A stretch of 33,919 nucleotides of DNA from Gammaproteobacteria bacterium. GTDB lineage: Bacteria > Pseudomonadota > Gammaproteobacteria > Xanthomonadales > SZUA-36. Positions 7,641-14,008 of the stretch are shown piece by piece; position 1 is the first letter of the stretch, and every line of letters starts with the position of its first letter. Where the stretch lies: assembly GCA_030426265.1 (NCBI GenBank), contig JAUHYP010000033.1, forward strand, positions 1-33,919, written 5' to 3'. Made by a program: the position numbers and the translations under genes. Under the pieces are notes generated by a model that worked only from the letters and a program-made list of their open reading frames with translations, was not told where the DNA came from and searched no databases.

Positions 7641-8993
7641 TCAGCCTTCGTCGTTGCCCACGGCGGCCTCGGCCTCCTGCAGCAGTTGTTCGAGCTGCGT
7701 CGGCTGGGTGTTCGTCGGCAATTCCTGGCTCATCAGCGCCACGCGCTTGATTTCGCTGTCCACGTAGTTGATCCACTGCTGGGCCGCGCGGCGGCTGCGT
7801 TCATCGCGGGAAGCGCGCTGGAAGGCCTGTCGTGCCTCTTCGTACTTCTCCTGGTTGAACAGCGCCATGCCGAGCATGACGTTGGCCGTGTCCTCGCGCT
7901 TGAGGCCGCCCGCCGCCAGGCCCTTGCGGGCCGCCGAGGCCGCCTCGCTCCAGTTGGTCAGGTTCAGGTGGGACTGGCACAGGCGCACCCAGAGCTCACC
8001 GTCGTTGGTCAGCTGCGCCGCCCTTTCCAGCGGAGGAATGGACTTCTCGTCCTCCCGTGCGGTGTACCAGGCCTGCGAGAGCAGGCGCAGGTTGCGCTCG
8101 TTCTCGTCCACGATGCCGGCCTTCATTTCCTTGTCCAGCAGCGCGGCGGACTTGTACGGCGTCTCGTGCAGCAGGTACAGGTTGGCCAGGTTGATGATGT
8201 GGTTCTGGGTCTTGATGTAGCCGGCCTCGTAGAGGTTCTCGACGATCACCAGCTGTTTCATGGTGTCCTCGAGCTCCGAGTGGGCGCCGGCCAGGGTCAG
8301 CAGGTACTGGTCCTTCGGGTAGTACTGGATGAGTTCCTCCAGCACGTTGATCATGTTCGGGAAGTCTTTCTTCTCGTAGTAGATCACCCGGAGGATCAGC
8401 AGCCAGTTTTCCTTCGGCTCGTTGCCCTGCTCGCGGTACATGTCGATGGCCTGCTTGATGGGCGCCAGCGCGGCATCGTAATCGCCCAGCTGGAAGTGGG
8501 CCTGGCCCACCAGCATCAGCACGTCGGCCGCCGGTTCTTCCACCATGGCGATGAGCTTGTCGATGGTGACCAGGGCGCCGCGGTAGTCCTCGACCGTGAA
8601 CTGCAACTGGGCCTTGGTCTTCAGCGTGCTCTGGGCCAGTGCTTCCGGCAACTCCGGTTGCGCCAGCACCTGGTCGTAAGCCCGGATGGCCTCCGGGTAC
8701 TTTTCCTGCAGGTAGTAGGAGTAGGCCGTGAGGTTCCAGATCTGCGCCACTTCGTAGGGCGACAGCTTGTCACCCATGGCGCGTAGCTCTGCGATCTTGG
8801 CGTCGGCCTGGCCGTAGGTGCCGGCTTCCACCAGGGTCTGGATTTCCGTGAGGCCTTCGTAGACCGCCTGGCTCATGGCCACGGTCTGCTTGGTTTCACG
8901 CTCCTGGGCCGCTGCGGTGGACACACCGGCGACGCCCAGGGCGAGGGTCAGTGCGGTGACGATCAGGCGTTGCCTGGATGAAGTGGGGCTCAT
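7641..8993 (-). CDS. Periplasmic TPR-repeat protein of the TonB operon
   Basis: 450 aa with a signal peptide (residues 1-30, cleavage near AAAQ-E) followed by helical repeats, for example AQIWNLTAYSYYLQEKYPEA and VMLGMALFNQEKYEEARQAF, which read as tetratricopeptide repeats. It is the last gene of the operon, 4 nt after tonB. A TPR protein at this position is usual in Vibrio TonB2-type loci, where it is thought to assist the TonB complex; its exact role is not evident from sequence. A GGAG about 9 nt upstream, overlapping the end of tonB, supports the start. The intrinsic terminator follows 34 nt after the stop. Confidence 0.85.
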   Translation of the reverse strand: MSPTSSRQRLIVTALTLALGVAGVSTAAAQERETKQTVAMSQAVYEGLTEIQTLVEAGTYGQADAKIAELRAMGDKLSPYEVAQIWNLTAYSYYLQEKYPEAIRAYDQVLAQPELPEALAQSTLKTKAQLQFTVEDYRGALVTIDKLIAMVEEPAADVLMLVGQAHFQLGDYDAALAPIKQAIDMYREQGNEPKENWLLILRVIYYEKKDFPNMINVLEELIQYYPKDQYLLTLAGAHSELEDTMKQLVIVENLYEAGYIKTQNHIINLANLYLLHETPYKSAALLDKEMKAGIVDENERNLRLLSQAWYTAREDEKSIPPLERAAQLTNDGELWVRLCQSHLNLTNWSEAASAARKGLAAGGLKREDTANVMLGMALFNQEKYEEARQAFQRASRDERSRRAAQQWINYVDSEIKRVALMSQELPTNTQPTQLEQLLQEAEAAVGNDEG

Positions 8994-8997
8994 TGGC

Positions 8998-9654
8998 TCA
9001 CTCCGTGATCTTGAAGGTGAAGCGGTTCTGGACGCCGGGGACCTCGATGGTCTGCCCGTCGACGACCCGCGGCTTGTACTTGAACTTCAGCGCGGCCTGG
9101 ACCGAGGCGCGGTGGAAGAGGCTGCTGGTGCAGTCGCTTTCCACCACCGCCGGGTCGCGCACCGTGCCCTGGCGGGTCACGGTGTACATCACCGTGCAGT
9201 GGCCTTCGATGCCACGGGACAGTGCCCGCTGCGGGTAGATGGGCGCCACCTTGACGATCGGCAGGTAGTCGCCTTCGCCCACGCCGAGGCTGAATCCGCC
9301 GGTCATGTCGATGTCGGTATCCACCGGCGCGGCCTGGATGGCGATCTTCTCCGCGGAGGGGTCCAGGTTGTCCAGCTGCGGGGTGGGCGGCTGGGGCGGC
9401 GGCTGGTCCGGCTCGGGCGGCTTCTCGGGCTTGCGGTCCTTGCGCTGGATGGATTCGTCGCGCTCGACGCGCACGAAGTCCACCAGGGAGCCGCGGTCCG
9501 ACTCGTCCAGGCTGCGGTCCGCCTGGTCGATCATGTACTGCATGAACCAGAACAGGAACAGGGTGACCACCAGGCCGACGACGAAGCCGACGAACAGGCG
9601 GGCGAGGCTGCCGCCCTCGCGGGCGGCCATGGTGTCGTGGACGGTTGCGACCAT
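8998..9654 (-). CDS. tonB: TonB-family energy transducer
   Basis: 218-aa protein linking the inner-membrane motor to outer-membrane TonB-dependent transporters. A single transmembrane helix lies at about residues 19-43 (LFVGFVVGLVVTLFLFWF), without the His found in the E. coli TonB helix. A proline-rich periplasmic linker follows (EKPPEPDQPPPQPPTPQ, about 77-93), then the C-terminal TonB domain with the YP motif (VAPIYPQRALSRGIEG). The length and short linker resemble TonB2 of Vibrio rather than E. coli TonB. GAGG upstream of the ATG at 9654 supports this start, although a second Met nine codons in is possible. It lies 10 nt after exbD and 4 nt before the TPR gene. Confidence 0.93.
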   Translation of the reverse strand: MVATVHDTMAAREGGSLARLFVGFVVGLVVTLFLFWFMQYMIDQADRSLDESDRGSLVDFVRVERDESIQRKDRKPEKPPEPDQPPPQPPTPQLDNLDPSAEKIAIQAAPVDTDIDMTGGFSLGVGEGDYLPIVKVAPIYPQRALSRGIEGHCTVMYTVTRQGTVRDPAVVESDCTSSLFHRASVQAALKFKYKPRVVDGQTIEVPGVQNRFTFKITE

Positions 9655-9664
9655 CGCGGGGACC

Positions 9665-10072
9665 TCAGTTCTCGTTGGCCGCGATGGACACGTTGTATAC
9701 CCCGGCCTGGCGCGAAGCGTCCATGACCTGGATCAGCGTGTCCGTCTTCGACTCCTTGTCCGCCTGGATGACGACCGAGCCCTGGGGGTTTTCCGCGTGC
9801 AGGCGCTCGATGTTCGGGCGCACGGAGCGGATGTCCACCTGGCGGCGGTCGATCCAGATGTCGTTGTTGGGGCCGATGGCGATGAGGATGTTGGCCTTTT
9901 CCTGTTTCACGGCCGTCTGCGCATCGGGGCGGTTCACCTCGATGCCCGCCTCCTTGATGAAGGTGGCGGTCACGATGAAGAAGATCAGCATGATGAACAC
10001 CACGTCCAGCATGGGCGTGATGTTGATCTCGGACTCTTCTTCCTGTTGGGCTTGCTGGTAAAACTGCTTCAT
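9665..10072 (-). CDS. exbD: Biopolymer transport protein ExbD
   Basis: 135-aa ExbD/TolR protein: a short cytoplasmic N-terminus, one transmembrane helix (about 19-39) and a periplasmic domain. INITPMLDVVFIMLIFF contains D23, the proton-conducting aspartate equivalent to E. coli ExbD D25. The C-terminal domain has the expected VVIQADKES and VMDASRQAGV segments. With the ExbB proteins it uses proton motive force to energise TonB. GGAGAA 8 nt upstream of the ATG supports the start. It follows exbB by 37 nt, the largest gap in the operon. Confidence 0.95.
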   Translation of the reverse strand: MKQFYQQAQQEEESEINITPMLDVVFIMLIFFIVTATFIKEAGIEVNRPDAQTAVKQEKANILIAIGPNNDIWIDRRQVDIRSVRPNIERLHAENPQGSVVIQADKESKTDTLIQVMDASRQAGVYNVSIAANEN

Positions 10073-10109
10073 GGGGCGGTTCTCCGGCCCCCGCGCGTGG
10101 CGGGCGGCC

Positions 10110-10649
10110 TCAGCTGTGTCTTATGACCAGGTTGTCACTCAGGAGTTCGCGTTCACGCTCGGCGCGGCGCTGCAGGTAGGTGCTCATGGCGATGCCCGAC
10201 AGGGCCGATACCATGCCGGCCATGGTCGGGATGGTCGCCATGGACACCCCCGAAGCCATCGACCGCGGGTTCCCCGACCCGGAGACGGCCATGACCTCGA
10301 ACACGATGATCATGCCGAACACCGTGCCGAAGAGCCCCAGCAGCGGGCAGAGTGCGACGCAGGTCTGGATCAGCGACAGGTTGCTCTCGAGCTTGCGGCT
10401 GACCACCGAGATCAGCCGGGAACGCACCTGGTGTGCGTTCCACGACTGGTGGTCGGCGCGCCGGCCCCAGATTTCCTGGGTCGCGGCCACCATCTTCCGG
10501 TGGCCGCTGCGCAGGTACACCATACGCTCGACGATCAGCACCCACATGAACAGCGTGAGGATGCCGATGAACCAGAGCGCGACGCCGCCGAGCTCCAGGA
10601 AGTCCCGGATGGTCTCGAGGAACGGCAGGTAGTAGTAAACCGTATCCAC
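10110..10649 (-). CDS. exbB: Biopolymer transport protein ExbB (small, TonB2-type)
   Basis: 179-aa MotA/TolQ/ExbB proton-channel protein with three transmembrane helices (about 20-44, 95-120 and 135-160). CPLLGLFGTVFGMI is the conserved segment of the second helix, followed by MATIPTMAGMVSALSGIAMS in the third. It forms the motor with ExbD and TonB. The start codon is GTG, with GAGGACGG just upstream. It lacks the long N-terminal domain of the ExbB-like protein encoded immediately upstream; paired long and short ExbB proteins are the mark of TonB2-type systems. Confidence 0.92.
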   Translation of the reverse strand: MDTVYYYLPFLETIRDFLELGGVALWFIGILTLFMWVLIVERMVYLRSGHRKMVAATQEIWGRRADHQSWNAHQVRSRLISVVSRKLESNLSLIQTCVALCPLLGLFGTVFGMIIVFEVMAVSGSGNPRSMASGVSMATIPTMAGMVSALSGIAMSTYLQRRAERERELLSDNLVIRHS

Positions 10650-10658
10650 GGACCGTCC

Positions 10659-12047
10659 TCAGTGGGCCTGCTGGGTTTCAGCCTGCTCGGCGAGAATGCC
10701 GGCGGCTTCTTCCTGCAGGATCTGGGTCAGGCGGCGAGCGCGGCTGGACACCAGGGTGTGCAGGAACACGGTCGGGATGGCCACGACCAGGCCCAGCACA
10801 GTGGTCACCAGGGCCTGCGAGATACCGCCGGCCATGAGCTTGGGATCACCCGCGCCGAAGAGCGTGATGGCCTGGAAGGTCACGATCATCCCGGTCACCG
10901 TACCGAGCAGGCCCAGCAGGGGCGCCACCACGGAGATGATCTTCAGCATGGGCAGCCAGGCGTTGAACTTCGGCGTTTCACGCAGAATGGCTTCGCCCAG
11001 GCGCAGTTCCAGTGCTTCGACGTCCTCACCCTTGTTGTCCTGGTAGACCTTGAACACGCGGCCGAGCGGGTTGTCGCCGGGCTGGTTCGGGTTCTTGATC
11101 TGGTTGCGGACCTTGGCGCTGGTGCCGGAGAGTACGACCAGGCGCCACAGCGCGATGAGCACGCCGATGATGCCGAGCACGATGATCACGTAACCCACTT
11201 CCTTGCCCTGTGCGATGCGCTCGCCCAGGCTCGGGGATTCGACCAGCAGGCCGAGGAGCTGGCCGCGGGTCGGGTCGAGGCCCAGGGGGTGCACGCCGGC
11301 GGTGGCGCTTTCCAGGTCCGGGATGCGGTTGGTGAAGCGGGACTTGGGCTGGCGCTGCAGTTCCACCACGCGGCCGGTCTCGGGAACGTACTCGAGGTAC
11401 TTGCCGTCACTGACCAGGTTGAAGGCGCCGACGCGCACGACGTTCTGCTGGACTTCTTCGCCGTCGGAATTCACCACCGTGGTCGGGAAGGACACCACCT
11501 TGCCGGTCGCGGTCATTTCACGCTGCAGTTCGAACCACAGGCGCTCGATCTCGCTCAGGGAGGCCATGCGGTTGGTCTGGCCCATCTTGGCGGCGAACTC
11601 GGTCATCCATTCCAGGCGATCCGGGTACTGGGCCTGGGTGATGGAGGTGCTCATCTGGCCGATGCCGTCGCCGGCGGCCTGCTGAAGCACGCCGAACAGT
11701 TCCTTGAGGTCACCCAGGGCTTCGTTCAGCTGGGCTTCCAGTTCGATGAGCTGCACGTCGTTCTGTTCGAACCGGGTCTCGAGCTGTGCGGAGAGCTGCT
11801 CCTGGCGCGTCTTTTCGGCACGCATCTGGTTGAGCAGGTTCTGCTGGTTGGCGCGGTCGTTGCGGAAGGCCTGGAGGCGGGCTTCCGCTTCCTGGCTGTC
11901 CTTGACGCGGCCCTTGGCCACCTGCTCGAGCAGCTGATCGAGATTGACCGCCTCGGCCGCGGAAACGGGGCCGGACAGGGTGAAGGCCAGGGCGGTCGCG
12001 GCGATGGCGACGGCGCCGCGGCGCAGGATCAGGTTGAAGCGGCTCAC
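10659..12047 (-). CDS. Large MotA/TolQ/ExbB-family protein with periplasmic coiled coil (TtpC-like)
   Basis: 462 aa. Residues 1-31 are a signal peptide. Residues 35-125 form a long charged coiled coil (QLLEQVAKGRVKDSQEAEAR onward), followed by a soluble periplasmic region. The ExbB-type core begins near 285, with helices at about 285-305, 368-393 and 410-432 and the motif APLLGLLGTVTGMIVTFQAI. The architecture matches TtpC, a component required by Vibrio TonB2 systems and thought to stabilise or extend the motor in the periplasm. The start codon is GTG, in a GTGA overlap with the DUF3450 stop, preceded by a strong GGAGGTGA ribosome binding site. It lies 9 nt upstream of exbB. No membrane-spanning segment other than the signal peptide precedes the core. 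Confidence 0.9.
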   Translation of the reverse strand: MSRFNLILRRGAVAIAATALAFTLSGPVSAAEAVNLDQLLEQVAKGRVKDSQEAEARLQAFRNDRANQQNLLNQMRAEKTRQEQLSAQLETRFEQNDVQLIELEAQLNEALGDLKELFGVLQQAAGDGIGQMSTSITQAQYPDRLEWMTEFAAKMGQTNRMASLSEIERLWFELQREMTATGKVVSFPTTVVNSDGEEVQQNVVRVGAFNLVSDGKYLEYVPETGRVVELQRQPKSRFTNRIPDLESATAGVHPLGLDPTRGQLLGLLVESPSLGERIAQGKEVGYVIIVLGIIGVLIALWRLVVLSGTSAKVRNQIKNPNQPGDNPLGRVFKVYQDNKGEDVEALELRLGEAILRETPKFNAWLPMLKIISVVAPLLGLLGTVTGMIVTFQAITLFGAGDPKLMAGGISQALVTTVLGLVVAIPTVFLHTLVSSRARRLTQILQEEAAGILAEQAETQQAH

Positions 12048-12835
12048 TGGGTCACCTCCGTCGGAGCGGCAACGGGGGCGACGATGAGGTCCGGGGCGAT
12101 CTGCTTGCGCGCCACGCGGAGGCCTTCGGCGACCTGCGTCTTGTAGGTTTCGGGGGGCAGTTCCACCCAGTCGCGGGCGTTGTTGTCCCAGGCGCCGGTC
12201 ACGCCGCCGCCCACGGACTGGTAGGTCAGGGAAACGCGGCCGATGCGCAGGAAGTCCACCTCGAGGGTGCGGCCCGCCACGTCGAGGGAGCCCTTGTAGG
12301 CCTCGATGGTGCGGCCGTAGTCATTCTCGATGGAGTAGGCCTCGAGGATCTGGCGCAGCTTCTCGGCCGGCGTCACGTCGGAGCGGTCCATCATGTCGCG
12401 CAGGCGCACGATGCGGTCCTGGCGCTCGTCCAGCAGGAAGGGCGTGTCCAGGGAAACGAAGGCTTCCAGGCCGTCCAGCATGCGGGTCATCAGGGGCGTG
12501 ATCTGCCGCTCGATGAGTTCCACGTTGGTGATGGAATCGGAAATGGCGGTCATTTCCGCTTCCTGGTTGTCGATCTGGCGCTGGAGCAGGCTGTTGTACA
12601 CCTTGAGCCCGTCGACCACCTTGGCCTCGGTCTGGTAATCCACGACCAGCTGTTCGATCTGGTCGGCCACCTGTTCGACGCGCTTCTGGTCTGCCTTGGC
12701 GGCTTCCGCACGCGCCTGGCCGGCGCTGATGATTTCCTGGACGGTGGCCGCACTGGCCGTGCCCGCCAGCCCCGCCATGGCCGCCGTCGCGAGGACGAGC
12801 GCGCGCGGCAGGGCACGTTGCAACACTTTGTTCAT
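12044..12835 (-). CDS. DUF3450 periplasmic protein, first gene of the TonB operon
   Basis: 263 aa from the ATG at 12835. Residues 1-29 are a signal peptide (AMAGLAGTASA). The mature protein starts with a coiled coil (about 35-115, QARAEAAKADQKRVEQ onward) and ends in a mixed domain containing YGRTIEAYKGSL and FLRIGRVSLTYQS. The pattern and position fit DUF3450, a family of unknown biochemical role commonly encoded just upstream of the TtpC-like ExbB in gammaproteobacterial TonB2-type loci. The frame is open to 12913, but the upstream part overlaps the predicted promoter and lacks a signal-peptide shape. The GTGA overlap with the next gene implies translational coupling. Confidence 0.85.
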   Translation of the reverse strand: MNKVLQRALPRALVLATAAMAGLAGTASAATVQEIISAGQARAEAAKADQKRVEQVADQIEQLVVDYQTEAKVVDGLKVYNSLLQRQIDNQEAEMTAISDSITNVELIERQITPLMTRMLDGLEAFVSLDTPFLLDERQDRIVRLRDMMDRSDVTPAEKLRQILEAYSIENDYGRTIEAYKGSLDVAGRTLEVDFLRIGRVSLTYQSVGGGVTGAWDNNARDWVELPPETYKTQVAEGLRVARKQIAPDLIVAPVAAPTEVTQ

Positions 12836-12884
12836 GGACTGATCTCGGTTTTTGGGTGGGTTTGGGGTCTGAAAAGAATCGCAC

Positions 12885-12913
12885 ACTCTATATATAAGCT
12901 CATGGGTGGTCAA
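12885..12913 (-). promoter_or_regulatory. Probable promoter of the TonB-system operon
   Basis: On the minus strand TTGACC (12913-12908) is followed after 15-17 nt by an A/T-rich run containing TATAGA or TAGAGT (region 12899-12885). This is one of the few A/T-rich patches in the window. Transcription would begin near 12880 and give a leader of about 45 nt before the DUF3450 gene. Confidence 0.55.
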
Positions 12914-12986
12914 ACGGCCACAGGCCGCATGAAACCTGACGCCCGTGGGCGACCAGGGTCCAACACGTTAACCCCCCCGGCGCGGT

Positions 12987-13053
12987 GCAGGGAACCCTCT
13001 TTCGGGGTCTTTCGTCCTGAGGGGACGACCGCTCACCGCATTCCCCTTCCTGC
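12987..13053 (-). other. Possible structured RNA or leader segment upstream of the TonB operon
   Basis: Read on the minus strand, GCAGGAA (13053-13047) can pair with TTCCCTGC (12994-12987) with a one-base bulge, closing a 67-nt segment. Inside it, AGGGGA and TCCCCT (13047-13042 and 13025-13020) can pair. An alternative hairpin at 13030-13006 (GGTC/GACC around GTCC/GGAC with a GAAA bulge) competes with the second stem. I do not recognise a named riboswitch or RNA family. It would be transcribed only if a second promoter exists near 13060-13100. Confidence 0.3.
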
Positions 13054-13080
13054 ATTCTGTCATCCGGGGTGTTAATAAAA

Positions 13081-13094
13081 TGTTAGCGCTACCG
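13081..13094. promoter_or_regulatory. XylR-type (LacI family) operator-like site
   Basis: TGTTAGCGCTACCG differs at one position from the sequence TGTTAGCGCTACCA that I recall in the Caulobacter xylose promoter. Its complement CGGTAGCGCTAACA differs at one position from the Xanthomonas xyl-box as I remember it. The inner TAGCGCTA is a perfect palindrome. It lies in the 273-nt non-coding region upstream of the TonB operon, about 170 bp above the predicted promoter. On the minus strand it is followed by A/T-rich sequence that might hold another -10 element. Its core differs from the two palindromes near xylAB, so a different LacI-type regulator may bind. Confidence 0.5.
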
Positions 13095-13108
13095 CATTCG
13101 CGCGCGGT

Positions 13109-13999
13109 TCACGCCCCGAGCCGGTGGTACAGGCCCGGATCGGCCATCACCGGCTCGAGCGCGGCGCCGAGGACATCGGCCCAGTGCGCGGCGCCTTCCC
13201 GGCTGTTCACCAGGTCCTGGCGCACCTCCACGCCGACGCAGGGGAATCCGTTGCGCTCGGCGTGGTGGTCCACCGTGAAGTCGTTGGGGTGGGCCCCGGA
13301 GTAGGGCTCGTTGTCACCGACGCACAGGTCCGGCACGGCGCCCAGGTTGGCGATCAAGGGGCGCGCGATGCGCGGGTCGCGGTCCCACATCACGCCCACG
13401 TGCCATCGCCGCACCACGCGGTTGAACACGGGGGTGCAGGTGTGGATGGACACCAGGGCGGGCACGCGGCCGGCCGCGAGGAAGCGCCCGAGGGCCGTGT
13501 GCACGGCGTCGTGATAGGGCTCGAAGAAGGAGCGGATGCGCGCCTCGCGCTCGGCCTCGCTCATCTCGATGTTGCCGGGAACGGCGATGCCGTCGCTGAC
13601 CTTGATGAACGCGCCGTTGTCCGCGATCTTGCGGTTGAGGTCCACCACCAGCCGTGAATAGCCCGCCAGCACCGCCGGGGCGTCGAAGCGTTCCGCCAGC
13701 GCCAGGGTCAGCTCCCGGGCGCCGATGTCGCAGGCGACATGTCGGTCCATCACCCAGTCCGCCAGGCCCAGCTGGCCCAGTGAACGAGGAACGAGGCGGC
13801 TGGCGTGGTCGCAGACCAGCAGGAAGGGAGCCGCGCCCTCGGGATTCACCACCTCGAACGGCGGCGGATCCCCGGGGCCGATCAGCGGCCAGGGGCCGTC
13901 GTGCACGACCAGGGTGGGTTCTTCCGCTTGCGGCTGGAGGCTCAAGGCTGGATCGGTTCCGTTCGGTTCAAAGGCGGCCCGCGGGCCCAAGCATTTCAA
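13109..13999 (-). CDS. N-formylglutamate amidohydrolase-family protein
   Basis: About 296 aa of the N-formylglutamate amidohydrolase family (PF05013). Family members remove formyl groups from N-formylglutamate, and this subgroup is often encoded far from histidine-degradation genes, so the substrate is uncertain. Recognisable segments are LLVCDHASRLVP (putative metal site D-H), DIGARELTLALAERF, RLVVDLNR, SIHTCTP and the late HAERNGFPCVGVEVRQDL. The start is TTG with GAGG 7 nt upstream, overlapping the end of the permease gene 9 nt away; a GTG at 13906 is an alternative that would remove 31 poorly conserved-looking residues. It is probably cotranscribed with the permease, which hints at uptake and hydrolysis of an acidic substrate. 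No hut genes are in the window. Confidence 0.8.
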   Translation of the reverse strand: MKCLGPRAAFEPNGTDPALSLQPQAEEPTLVVHDGPWPLIGPGDPPPFEVVNPEGAAPFLLVCDHASRLVPRSLGQLGLADWVMDRHVACDIGARELTLALAERFDAPAVLAGYSRLVVDLNRKIADNGAFIKVSDGIAVPGNIEMSEAEREARIRSFFEPYHDAVHTALGRFLAAGRVPALVSIHTCTPVFNRVVRRWHVGVMWDRDPRIARPLIANLGAVPDLCVGDNEPYSGAHPNDFTVDHHAERNGFPCVGVEVRQDLVNSREGAAHWADVLGAALEPVMADPGLYHRLGA

Positions 14000-14008
14000 T
14001 ATAACGCC

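Noticed and set aside
10071-12146. A 691-codon open frame on the plus strand opposite the exbB and large ExbB genes
   Set aside because: It is rich in His, Gln, Arg and Ala without domains and lies exactly antisense to well-supported genes; in G+C-rich DNA such frames remain open by codon bias.
13006-13030. Hammerhead-like ribozyme (stem followed by GAAA)
   Set aside because: The stem II-like hairpin with GAAA is present but the obligatory CUGAUGA core is missing.
13014-13030. Guanidine-II (mini-ykkC) riboswitch suggested by GGGGACGACC
   Set aside because: Only one ACGA occurs and it is not in a hairpin loop; the second hairpin is absent.
12987-13053. Cobalamin riboswitch or other named riboswitch upstream of the TonB operon
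   Set aside because: The conserved B12-box and other named riboswitch cores are not present; only generic stem potential can be claimed.
12818-13075. An 85-codon plus-strand frame in the non-coding region upstream of the TonB operon
   Set aside because: It overlaps the DUF3450 start and promoter, has no ribosome binding site and no recognisable sequence.
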